From NCBI GenBank assembly GCA_030838245.1, contig JAUTXB010000035.1:1-14177 (forward strand): a stretch of DNA of 14,177 nucleotides, read 5' to 3'. The translations under genes were made by a program, and so were the position numbers. This stretch comes from Acidimicrobiaceae bacterium. Its GTDB lineage: Bacteria > Actinomycetota > Acidimicrobiia > Acidimicrobiales > RAAP-2. Below the pieces are notes generated by a model. The model worked only from the letters and a program-made list of their open reading frames with translations, did not search any database and was not told the origin of the DNA. Positions 1-6,903 of this stretch are shown here, piece by piece (the stretch's first letter is position 1; the number at the start of each line of letters is the position of its first letter).

Positions 1-31
1 CGAGGCTATTCAATCGCCGTCAGAGTGACGC

Positions 32-1438
32 GTGCGCTGCTCGACATCTGAACTGACAGCCCATCTGGGCGGTGAGCTGGTTGGGCCCGATGTCAGCATC
101 GAGGGAGCGAGCATCGACTCGAGGACGATCCGGACGGGGCAGCTCTACGCTCCGATCATGGCCGAGCGCGACGGCCATGCCTTCATCCCGGCAGCGCTCG
201 AAGCGGGCGCGCCGGCCTATCTCACCTCACAGGATCCGGTTGGTGGAACGGCCATCCGTGTCAGCGACACCGCCGCCGCACTGTTGAGCCTCGGGGCGTT
301 CGCCCGTGGTCGGGTCGGCGGAGCCATCGGCATCACAGGGTCAGTTGGCAAGACCACCACCAAGGACCTCCTGGCCAGCTGTCTGGCGTCGACGTTCCGC
401 ACTGCCGCCAGCGAGCGTTCCTTTAACAACGAGTTGGGCCTCCCTCTAACGCTGCTCAACGCGCCGGACGCTGTGCGGTGGGTGGTCGTCGAGATGGGGG
501 CCCGTGGTGCGGGGCAGATCGAGCAGCTGGCCGAGGTCGCACGTCCCGACGTCGGCATCGTGACCAGGGTCGCTATGGCGCACGTGGAGTACTTCGGTGA
601 CCTCGACGGCGTGGCCCGCGCCAAGGGCGAACTCGTGGCCGCTTTGCCGCCATCGGGTCTCGCCGTCTTGAACTTCGACGACCCCCGCGTCCGAGACATG
701 GCGTCGCTCACCGCGTGTCCTGTGCTGGGGTATGGGGTGGGTGCCGACGCCGAGGTGCGGGCCGACGACGTCACACTCGACCGGGACCTGCGTGCGCGGT
801 TTCGCCTGTCGTCGCCATGGGGGGAGACCGAGGTCCGACTGGCGGTGCACGGCGTGCAGCAGGTCGCCAACGCGCTGGCCGCGGCGACGGTCGCCCTGTG
901 GTGTGGGGTCCCCATCGAGACCGTGGCCGCGGCACTAGCGGTGAGCCAGGGCTCGCCCTTGCGCATGGAGGTCCATCACGTGCCCGGCGGACCCGCCCTG
1001 GTCGTCGACTGTTACAACGCGAACCCCGCGTCGGCCGAGGCGGCCGTGCGCTCGCTGGCCGCGTTGCCGGGCGAACGCAAGCTGGCAGTCCTCGGGCTGA
1101 TGGCGGAGCTGGGGGACCAGAGCGAGTCCGAGCATCGCCGGATTGCCCTCATGGCGGCGGAGCTCGGGATCGAGGTGGTCGGATACGAAACCGGGCTCTA
1201 CGGCGAGACGCACGTGACGGGTGTCGACGAGGCTGTCGCCTTGTTGCGCACCCTGGGCCCGGGTGACGCTGCACTTGTCAAGGGCAGCCGCGTGGCGCGA
1301 CTCGAAGACGTGGTGGGCGCCTATGGGGAGGCCGAGGGCGCGTCATCGCTCGCCCCCGGCGCCGCCGCTGCCCCGGGGCGGGGGCGGGGGCGGACGCGGG
1401 CGCGGGGCGCGGAACGGCCCTGCCCACCAAAGCGGTAA
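32..1438 (+). CDS. murF: UDP-N-acetylmuramoyl-tripeptide--D-alanyl-D-alanine ligase
   Basis: This cytoplasmic Mur ligase adds D-Ala-D-Ala to the UDP-MurNAc-tripeptide during peptidoglycan synthesis, using ATP. The 468-residue product has the family landmarks in order. An N-terminal UDP-substrate domain is followed by the P-loop GITGSVGKTTTKD at residues 100-112 and the central-domain motif SFNNELGLPLT (130-140). VEMGARGAGQI (153-163) and HVEYFGDLDGVARAKGEL come next, then DCYNANPAS in the C-terminal domain and VKGSR at about 416-420. The YNANP and EMG motifs favour MurF over MurE. The GTG start at 32 is the first start after an in-frame TGA at 26-28, so no longer version is possible. Bases 1-28 could be the tail of an upstream gene, but this cannot be judged. 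The last ~36 residues, rich in Gly, Ala, Arg and Pro, are an oddity. The gene converges on a marR gene only 10 bases away, and no mraY or other division-cluster gene follows. Confidence 0.93.
   Translation: MRCSTSELTAHLGGELVGPDVSIEGASIDSRTIRTGQLYAPIMAERDGHAFIPAALEAGAPAYLTSQDPVGGTAIRVSDTAAALLSLGAFARGRVGGAIGITGSVGKTTTKDLLASCLASTFRTAASERSFNNELGLPLTLLNAPDAVRWVVVEMGARGAGQIEQLAEVARPDVGIVTRVAMAHVEYFGDLDGVARAKGELVAALPPSGLAVLNFDDPRVRDMASLTACPVLGYGVGADAEVRADDVTLDRDLRARFRLSSPWGETEVRLAVHGVQQVANALAAATVALWCGVPIETVAAALAVSQGSPLRMEVHHVPGGPALVVDCYNANPASAEAAVRSLAALPGERKLAVLGLMAELGDQSESEHRRIALMAAELGIEVVGYETGLYGETHVTGVDEAVALLRTLGPGDAALVKGSRVARLEDVVGAYGEAEGASSLAPGAAAAPGRGRGRTRARGAERPCPPKR
1375..1407 (+). other. 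G-run tract able to form a G-quadruplex
   Basis: Runs of G at 1375-1378, 1380-1384, 1386-1390, 1398-1400 and 1404-1407 are separated by loops of 1 to 7 bases. This satisfies the usual G3+N1-7 quadruplex pattern on the coding strand. The tract lies in the last ~20 codons of murF and encodes part of its low-complexity Gly/Arg tail. It could form in the murF mRNA close to the stop codon. Whether it folds or has a role is not shown by the sequence. Confidence 0.5.
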
Positions 1439-1448
1439 GCATGCCTTA

Positions 1449-1970
1449 CTACTGGCTGACGTCTTGTTCTGTGGTGACCATGCTCCAAGGTCGCTGGACG
1501 CTCGCGGGATCGGCCCTTTCTGCTGCTTCGACTACAGCGGACAATGCGTGGGCGACCACGTTGACAGAAGTCTCGTCCAGGTGATCGAAAAACCGCGTCC
1601 GTACGCTCTCAAGGTGTACGGGCCACGCCGCCCTCAGCTTCGTCATACCGCTGGGCGTGAGTTTGGCCACGTTGCCTCGAGCGTCGGTGGAGCTCGCCAC
1701 CTTTGTCACCAGAGAACGTGACTGGAGATCGTCGACCAGGCGGGTCATACGGCTCGCTGAGAGCTCACAAGCATTGGCCAGGTCATTCATCCGTAGTTCA
1801 CGATTTGGTGCCTCGGAGAGGTGCATGATCGTGCTGTATTCGCTGGCGCTCAGACCACTTCCCTGCATCAGATCGGTGTCAAGGTACCGAGGTAGGGCTT
1901 TGACAATCCGCATCAGCGCCCGCCACAGGGCTTCTTCCGCTGGTGAGAGCGATTCAAGCGGTTTGTCCAC
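1449..1970 (-). CDS. MarR-family transcriptional regulator
   Basis: This 173-residue protein is a winged-helix regulator that probably binds DNA as a dimer and responds to small aromatic or oxidative ligands, as MarR proteins do. The HTH lies at about residues 57-85 (around LRMNDLANACELSASRMTRL). It is followed by the wing with the MarR-type pattern SSTDARGNVAKLTPSG; the usual wing DxRD/G signature is present as DARG. Helices at both ends would make the dimer interface. The GTG start at 1970 has no Shine-Dalgarno sequence but has a TATTCT -10-like hexamer six bases upstream, which suggests a leaderless transcript. An inverted repeat just upstream may be its own operator. The gene is convergent with murF and faces away from the short ORFs before the LAL gene. 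Its target is unknown, possibly only its own promoter. Confidence 0.85.
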   Translation of the reverse strand: MDKPLESLSPAEEALWRALMRIVKALPRYLDTDLMQGSGLSASEYSTIMHLSEAPNRELRMNDLANACELSASRMTRLVDDLQSRSLVTKVASSTDARGNVAKLTPSGMTKLRAAWPVHLESVRTRFFDHLDETSVNVVAHALSAVVEAAERADPASVQRPWSMVTTEQDVSQ

Positions 1971-2000
1971 TTGCTCAGAATAACTTGCTCAACGAAGCAA
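1969..2000 (-). promoter_or_regulatory. Leaderless promoter and putative MarR operator
   Basis: On the minus strand, TATTCT (1982 to 1977) matches the actinobacterial TANNNT -10 pattern and ends six bases before the GTG start at 1970. Just upstream is an inverted repeat TTGCT-N6-AGCAA (1985-2000). The 9-mer ACTTGCTCA occurs twice in direct orientation (1969-1977 and 1983-1991), a 14-base period. The layout fits a repressor site overlapping the core promoter of the marR gene. No clear -35 box was found. Confidence 0.4.
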
Positions 2001-2261
2001 CTGTGGGACGGCCACCTGCAAGCGGCAGGTAATCCAGCTGGTCAGAGGCGATTTAGGATCGCCAAAAGCAATTGCACATATCAGCAAAGTACAGAATTTG
2101 CTTGCCAACGCAAACATATTCTACTACAGTGTCCTTGCCTTCGGTAATGGAAGTCTTGAGGACCTAACGTCGCTAGGCACCGGCATCGTTGGTAGCTACC
2201 TCGGGCACAAGGGGCCGAAGTCATTTGCCGAGGCGAGGGACCTCGGTATGTGGGAGGGCGA

Positions 2262-2294
2262 ATGTCACCGGAGAACAACACGGTGGGAGAATGA
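2262..2294 (+). CDS. Possible 10-residue leader ORF
   Basis: An ATG at 2262 follows a strong ribosome-binding sequence, GGGAGGG (2252-2258), at a rather short distance. It opens ten codons (MSPENNTVGE). Its TGA overlaps the ATG at 2291 of the next short ORF as ATGA. It may be a leader peptide whose translation feeds the next frame, but such a short frame can arise by chance. No homology claim is made. Confidence 0.2.
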   Translation: MSPENNTVGE

Positions 2295-2410
2295 GTCCGC
2301 CGATCGCCATTGTGGCAGGTACGGGAGGAGAATTGGGCCAGGCTGTCGTCGTGAGCCTGGTTGTCGTCCCCCTTGATGATCGTGCCATTCGACTGATGTC
2401 ACAGCTATGA
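2291..2410 (+). pseudogene. SDR-like N-terminal fragment or 39-residue leader ORF
   Basis: The 39-codon frame begins MSPPIAIVAGTGGELGQAV. This is the beginning of a Rossmann-fold short-chain dehydrogenase: a beta strand followed by a TGxxxLG-like nucleotide loop. The protein then loses the fold and stops at 2410, far short of the ~250 residues of an SDR, so it is most simply a gene remnant. GGTGGGAG lies directly before the ATG. The ATG overlaps the stop of a shorter ORF at 2294. The TGA at 2408-2410 overlaps an ATG at 2407 that is in frame with the LAL regulator, so a role as a coupled leader is also possible. Remnant versus functional small ORF cannot be settled here. Confidence 0.35.
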
Positions 2411-2460
2411 CTGGACCGGGCGTACCGGCGGACTCCGCGTACGGTGCCGTGTCCAAGTCA

Positions 2461-2467
2461 GAGGAGG
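2461..2467 (+). promoter_or_regulatory. Strong ribosome-binding site deciding the LAL start
   Basis: GAGGAGG at 2461-2467 lies eight bases before GTG 2476. It matches the 16S anti-Shine-Dalgarno sequence closely. The alternative ATG at 2407 has no such site. This is the main reason for placing the LAL start at 2476. Confidence 0.6.
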
Positions 2468-2475
2468 CCTCCACG

Positions 2476-5220
2476 GTGCTCCTCGGTCGAGGCAACGAGT
2501 GCCAGATACTCGATCGGGTTCTTAGTGCTGGGCTCGCCGGTCACGGCGGCACGAGCGTGATCTGCGGTGAGCCTGGAATTGGCAAGTCCACCTTGTTGGG
2601 TTACGCCATGCACTCGGCGACTGGGTTTCAAGTGCTCCGCGCTGTCGGGAACGAAGCCGAGAAAGAGCTACCGTTCGCCGCTGCCCAGCAGCTCTGCGTG
2701 CCGACCTTGGCCACCCTTCAGGAGCTGCCAGCGCCGCATCGAGATGCTCTTGGTGTGGCGTTCGGCCACGTTGCCGGCCCACCACCCGACCGATTGTTCG
2801 TGGGCCTCGCTCTCGTTGCCCTATTGTCCCAGCTCGCATCGAACGAGCCCGTCCTGTGCGTAATTGACGATGCACAGTGGCTTGATCGAGAGTCGGCGCA
2901 GGCCTTCGCCATCGCAGCTCGTCGACTGGCTTCGGAACACATTGTCTTCTTGTTCGGTGCTCGTACCGTCCCCACGGATCTCACTAGTCTCCCGTGCCTT
3001 CCCGTCTTTGGTCTCGGTCAGGCGGACGCACGCGCCCTCCTGCGATCGGCCCTTCCAGATCCGTTCGACGAGCACGTTCTTGAGCGCATCCTCGCGGAGA
3101 CACGTGGCAATCCGCTTGCCTTGCTCGAATTGCCTCGCGGGTTGACGCCGGCCGAACTCGCCGGGGGCTTTGCCTTGCCGGCGTCGACCCCGATGGCGGG
3201 TCGGATCGAAGCGAGCTTCCAGCGACGGATAGCGAAGTTACCGTTGTCTTCCCGGCGCCTACTCCTCGTCGCGGCTGCCGAGCCTACGGGCGATCCGGCT
3301 CTGGTATGGCGCGCCGCCCAGCACCTCGGAGTCGATGAATCTGTAGGGGCCGAAGTCGACGTTGATGGCCTACTGGAACTGTCCCCACGAGTAATTTTCC
3401 GCCATCCCTTGGTTCGTTCGGCTGTCTACGAGGCGGCAACGCCGGCTGACCGACGCGGCGTACACAGGGCGCTCGCTGACGCCACTGATGCTGGTTTCGA
3501 CCCTGACCGCCGCGCCTGGCACCTGGCCCAGGCCGCGTGGCATCCGGACGACGAAGTGGCAAAGGACTTGGAGGTGTCGGCCGATCGAGCGCAAGCCCGT
3601 GGCGGCATCGCCGCCGCCGCCGCCTTCTTGGAGCGAGCGGCTGAACTCACAGTCGACTCGAAGCATCGAGTTGCTCGAACGCTCGCGGCGGCCGAAGCCA
3701 AGCGGCAAGCGGGCGCACTCGATGCTGCATTGGAACTCGCCTCTAACGCCGAACGAAGTCCCTTGGACGACCACGAACGTGCACAGCTCGAGGTGCTCCG
3801 TGCCCGAGTGTCCTTCACTTCCGAACGAGGGGGCGACGCTCCGCAGCTCCTGCTCGCGGCCGCCCAACACCTCGAATGCCACGATCCGAGGCGAGCGCGA
3901 GAGATATATCTCGACGCCATCACGGCAGCGATTTTCGCTGGCAGACTGGCTAACGCGGGCCACGCCAAGGACGTCGCTCGGGCAATACTCGCGTCGCCGC
4001 AGCCGCTTGGACCTCCCTGCGCGTCGGACCTTCTGCTCCAGGGTCTCGCGCTCTTAGTGGCAGAGGGCCCTGGGGTCGGGACCCCCATCTCAAAGCAAGC
4101 CCTCGAGGCCTTTCGCGGTGATGCCATCGGCACTGAAGAGCGTCTGCGTTGGTCCTGGCTAGCTGGGCGCACCGCCGCCTTCATCTGGGACTACGACACG
4201 TGGGATGCACTCACCAGGCGCCAAGTTGAAGAAGCTCGCGCAGCTGGGGCGCTCAGTGTCCTTCCCTTGACACTGAGCACGACCGCGGGCGTTCAGCTCT
4301 TTGCTGGGCGACTGTTGGAGGCGACATCCCTCTTCGAGCAGGCAGAAGCAGTGGCGGACGCGACGGATACGAGGACCGCTCGATACGCCGCAGTGTTGGT
4401 GGCTGCGTTCCGTGGTCGCGAGCAGGAGGCCCGAGAGTTCATAGATGCCGCGGCAAGGGATTTTGCTGCACGGGGAGAAGGCATGGGTGTGACCTTGACA
4501 AGATGTGCGACGGCCGTGCTGTACAACGGTCTCGCTCGATATGACGAGGCCTACGCTGCCGCCGAGAATGCACTCGAGGATCCCTACGAACTGTGGTTTT
4601 GGCCTTGGGCGACTGTGGAATTAATCGAAGCGGCTAGCCGAATTGGACGGACAGCCGCTGCTACGGCGGCTTTCGAGCGGTTGACCGAGAGCACTGCCGC
4701 GAGTGGTACGGCGTGGGCGGGCGCCGTCGAGGATCGATGTCGTGCTCTACTCAGCGAGGGCGCTCTCGTTGAGAAGTTGTATCGGAGCGCCATCGATCGG
4801 CTCTTGCCTACGGCTCTACGGTTAGACCTCGCCCGCACTCACCTTCTGTTTGGTGAGTGGTTACGTCGCGAGAACCGCCCTGCGGATGCTCGGGAAGAAC
4901 TGCGTGCCGCCCACAGACTCTTCTCGGATTTCGGCAGCGAGAGTTACGCAGAGAGGGCGCGCATCGAACTGCGCGCCACGGGGGAGCGCACGCGCAAGAG
5001 GTCCTTTGATTCCAGCGATCGCCTGACGCCGCAAGAAGCTCGAGCGGCACAACTCGTGGCCCAGGGAGGGACCAACGCCGAGATCGCCGCCCAAATGTTC
5101 ATCAGTCCGAGCACGGTGGAGTATCACCTCCACAAAGTATTTCGAAAGCTCGGGATCCGATCGCGAACACAGTTGGCGAAACGGATTCTTGAGTCAGCGG
5201 AACAAATGGAGGAAAGGTAA
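2476..5220 (+). CDS. LAL-type LuxR-family regulator with AAA ATPase domain
   Basis: This is a large ATP-binding regulator of the LAL class (MalT-like signal-transducing ATPases). Counted from GTG 2476, the protein has 914 residues. It begins LLGRGNECQILDRVL, the usual start of the family's ATPase module. Walker A is GEPGIGKST at 31-39 and Walker B is IDDAQWLD at about 130-137. A long helical, Ala- and Glu-rich middle resembling TPR repeats follows and would sense ligand or partner. The LuxR HTH is at 848-905 (LTPQEARAAQLVAQG, then FISPSTVEYHLHKVFRKLGI). The start has a strong GAGGAGG site. An ATG at 2407 would add 23 non-conserved residues; it lacks a ribosome site but overlaps the stop of a short ORF (ATGA), so it stays possible. 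The gene points toward the SDR-esterase-hydrolase-exporter group and is the natural candidate to activate it, though a 629-base gap separates them. Confidence 0.92.
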   Translation: MLLGRGNECQILDRVLSAGLAGHGGTSVICGEPGIGKSTLLGYAMHSATGFQVLRAVGNEAEKELPFAAAQQLCVPTLATLQELPAPHRDALGVAFGHVAGPPPDRLFVGLALVALLSQLASNEPVLCVIDDAQWLDRESAQAFAIAARRLASEHIVFLFGARTVPTDLTSLPCLPVFGLGQADARALLRSALPDPFDEHVLERILAETRGNPLALLELPRGLTPAELAGGFALPASTPMAGRIEASFQRRIAKLPLSSRRLLLVAAAEPTGDPALVWRAAQHLGVDESVGAEVDVDGLLELSPRVIFRHPLVRSAVYEAATPADRRGVHRALADATDAGFDPDRRAWHLAQAAWHPDDEVAKDLEVSADRAQARGGIAAAAAFLERAAELTVDSKHRVARTLAAAEAKRQAGALDAALELASNAERSPLDDHERAQLEVLRARVSFTSERGGDAPQLLLAAAQHLECHDPRRAREIYLDAITAAIFAGRLANAGHAKDVARAILASPQPLGPPCASDLLLQGLALLVAEGPGVGTPISKQALEAFRGDAIGTEERLRWSWLAGRTAAFIWDYDTWDALTRRQVEEARAAGALSVLPLTLSTTAGVQLFAGRLLEATSLFEQAEAVADATDTRTARYAAVLVAAFRGREQEAREFIDAAARDFAARGEGMGVTLTRCATAVLYNGLARYDEAYAAAENALEDPYELWFWPWATVELIEAASRIGRTAAATAAFERLTESTAASGTAWAGAVEDRCRALLSEGALVEKLYRSAIDRLLPTALRLDLARTHLLFGEWLRRENRPADAREELRAAHRLFSDFGSESYAERARIELRATGERTRKRSFDSSDRLTPQEARAAQLVAQGGTNAEIAAQMFISPSTVEYHLHKVFRKLGIRSRTQLAKRILESAEQMEER

Positions 5221-5669
5221 CGCGAAGTGGTCGAGACCGGAGCGCTCGGCTGTTGGCGTGCCGATCGAACAGTTGAACGATGAAGGTGAACCTGGCCTCA
5301 GCAAGCTTCGGATTCTGTACCCAGCCGCCCTCTGGTGGGCTACCGAACCGTGATGCGTTGGCGTGAATCTCGTAGGCCATCAGATCGCGTCCCCATACGC
5401 CAGGAGCCCCCATTGGACTCAGGCGGTCAACGAGGCATCGTAGGTTCTACTGGCTGAGGAGACGGACCCCCAGACTTCAGCCTCCTTCGGGCGAACGGCC
5501 CTGGCTGCGTGGCTCCCCTCGGCCTCAAACAACTAGGGATTCCCTGGACGCTATCCCGATGAGTCAAGGCCAGGCTGATTGAGGACACCCGTCCAGCCTC
5601 AAATGGAACCGTCACAATCGAATCGGGACTGATCTGGACTCGACCAAGACACGCCACTAAAGGGCAGGA
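5221..5669. other. Intergenic region downstream of the LAL gene
   Basis: I find no supportable gene in these ~450 bases. Short open frames exist on both strands but show no family motif, and each is interrupted within about 100 codons. One minus-strand frame ending near 5413 reads plausibly (for example GSPPEGGWVQNPKLAEARF) but overlaps the LAL 3' end and has no recognisable relatives. With the truncated hydrolase start just to the right, the stretch looks like decayed coding sequence. No clear terminator with a T-run follows the LAL stop. Confidence 0.4.
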
Positions 5670-5813
5670 ATGACCAGCGAGCCAATTCGAGAACGGCCCG
5701 TGCAGCTTTGCTCAGGGAAAGGGGCAGCGGCCAGCGGTCTCGGCTCGCTTCAGTCCGTAGCCCATGAACCTGGCCGCGGCGTTGACCGCGATGGCCCACC
5801 GATTCGACCCTGA
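5670..5813 (+). pseudogene. Truncated duplicate of the isochorismatase-family gene start
   Basis: The 23 bases from ATG 5670 match those from ATG 7828, the start of the intact isochorismatase-family gene, with a single mismatch. Both encode MTSEPIR followed by an acidic residue. A ribosome-site-like AGGGCAGGA precedes the ATG. Right after the match the two sequences diverge completely. The frame stops at 5813 after 47 codons with none of the hydrolase motifs. This is best read as the broken end of a second gene copy, left by duplication and deletion or by recombination. A match this long is unlikely by chance in a 14-kb window. It could still produce a short peptide. Confidence 0.55.
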
Positions 5814-5853
5814 CGCTGACGAGCCACCACCCAAAACTGGAGACAAGACATGA
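5764..5853 (+). CDS. Possible 29-residue ORF coupled to the SDR gene
   Basis: ATG 5764 opens a frame beginning MNLAAALTAMAHRFDPDADE and ending PPPKTGDKT. Its TGA (5851-5853) overlaps the SDR start codon at 5850 as ATGA. The composition (a helical hydrophobic start, then acidic and proline-rich) looks like protein, but no family is recognised. It follows an in-frame TAG at 5758, so it is either a genuine small ORF or the last piece of a decayed gene. It overlaps the truncated hydrolase fragment in another frame. No clear ribosome site was seen for its own ATG. Confidence 0.3.
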   Translation: MNLAAALTAMAHRFDPDADEPPPKTGDKT

Positions 5854-6731
5854 AGATCGCTCTCACTGGTGCAACGGGATTCGTTGGATCCCACATTCTG
5901 ACGGAACTGCACTCCCACGGTCACGAAGTGACCGCTCTCGTTCGGGACGACACGGAGGCGGCCAAAGTCACGGCCAATGGCGCCACCCCGACCGTTGTCG
6001 ACTTGTACGACGCGGCCGCTGTCGTCAGGGTGTTCAGCGACGCCGACGGCGCAGCCCACACAGCAAGCCCGGGTGATGAGACCAGCGCCAACTTGGACTC
6101 CGCTGTGATTGACGCCGCGATCGAGGCTTTCGGGACCAGCGGCAAGCCATACGCACACATCAGCGGTCTCTGGGTATTCGGGTCGAATACTTCGATCAAC
6201 GAAGAATCGCCCTACAACGCGCCCGCAATGGTGGCGTGGAAGCAGGCAATCGATCAACGCATCGTGGACGGGTCCGGTATGCGAGGCATCCTGATCGTGT
6301 CCGGCACCGCTTACGGCGATGGCGGTGGGGGCATTCCTGGGGTCCTGCTCGGTTCTCCCCGCGACACCGAGGGCAACTTGATCATGCTTGGCACCGGAGA
6401 ACAGCACTGGGCGACCGTTCACGTCGCTGACCTGGCGGCAGTCTTCCGGCATGTGCTGGAAAACGACACCGCCCGAGGCAGATACGTGATCGGAAATGGC
6501 CTGACCCCCACCGTCGCGGAACTGACCGAGGCTGCTGCTGCTGCGGTGGGAGCTCATGGAGCGGTCCCGGGATCCGAAGAGGAAGCACGCACGCGGCTTG
6601 GCGACTACTTCGCCGAGGTGCTGCTACTCGACCAGGCAACGACAGCAGCCAAGGCCCGAGCCGCACTCGGCTGGAAGCCCACTCGTCCCGGACTCGTCGA
6701 CGAACTGCGCAGTGGCAGTTACCACAGTTGA
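5850..6731 (+). CDS. Atypical extended SDR (NAD-dependent epimerase/dehydratase family)
   Basis: This 293-residue cytoplasmic Rossmann protein probably oxidises, reduces or epimerises a small substrate with NAD(P). The nucleotide loop TGATGFVGSH lies at residues 6-15, as in extended SDRs. HISGLWVFG (103-111) corresponds to the usual catalytic-Ser strand. The YxxxK motif is altered: Lys131 is present but the expected Tyr position (127) is Met, so the classical proton relay may be missing. HVADLAAVFRHVLEN and the C-terminal KARAALGWKPTRPGLVDEL match the substrate-domain end of NAD-dependent epimerase-like proteins. ATG 5850 has GGAG at 5839-5842, seven bases upstream. It is the first gene of the rightward group ending with the MFS exporter. 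The substrate is unknown. Confidence 0.85.
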   Translation: MKIALTGATGFVGSHILTELHSHGHEVTALVRDDTEAAKVTANGATPTVVDLYDAAAVVRVFSDADGAAHTASPGDETSANLDSAVIDAAIEAFGTSGKPYAHISGLWVFGSNTSINEESPYNAPAMVAWKQAIDQRIVDGSGMRGILIVSGTAYGDGGGGIPGVLLGSPRDTEGNLIMLGTGEQHWATVHVADLAAVFRHVLENDTARGRYVIGNGLTPTVAELTEAAAAAVGAHGAVPGSEEEARTRLGDYFAEVLLLDQATTAAKARAALGWKPTRPGLVDELRSGSYHS

Positions 6732-6736
6732 CCGCG

Positions 6737-6767
6737 GCGTCGGACCCGTCCAGGCACAGCCCGACGC
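6737..6767 (+). terminator. Hairpin between SDR and esterase genes
   Basis: GCGTCGG (6737-6743) and CCGACGC (6761-6767) form a perfect 7-bp stem around a 17-base loop, just after the SDR stop codon. No T-run follows, so it is not a standard intrinsic terminator. It may slow transcription or stabilise the upstream mRNA end. Confidence 0.2.
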
Positions 6768-6903
6768 GGCGCTGTTCCCAGTTTGATGGCGACCTTACTC
6801 AGGGGAGTCGCATCAAGCTCCGGGACAAACGAAGGAGTCCCGAGCGACATTAGATGCCATACAACCTGTGACGACCCGCCGGATGAAACCGAGGAGACAG
6901 CTG

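Larger units (their letters stand above)
1971..2475. other. Intergenic region between marR and the LAL gene
   Basis: Apart from the marR promoter/operator and the short ORFs described separately, I see no convincing gene here. Bases 2060-2130 are AT-richer than the surroundings and could hold the promoter for the rightward LAL gene. TTGCAC at 2072-2077 and CAGAAT at 2092-2097 are weak boxes with a poor 14-base spacing. A 92-codon frame from TTG 2098 to 2376 has no recognisable family motif and was not called. Confidence 0.5.

Noticed and set aside
217..966. Long minus-strand open frame opposite murF
   Set aside because: It mirrors the codon pattern of murF, has no family motif, and murF is a clear gene in the same place.
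2098..2376. 92-codon plus-strand frame from TTG before the LAL gene
   Set aside because: It starts with TTG without a ribosome site, has no recognisable motif, and its second half overlaps better-supported short frames.
3426..4184. 252-codon minus-strand frame inside the LAL gene
   Set aside because: It is a Ser/Ala/Arg-rich antisense shadow of a GC-rich gene with no domain signature.
5712..6557. 281-codon minus-strand frame opposite the SDR gene
   Set aside because: The SDR gene has clear motifs and a ribosome site on the plus strand. The antisense frame shows no family features.
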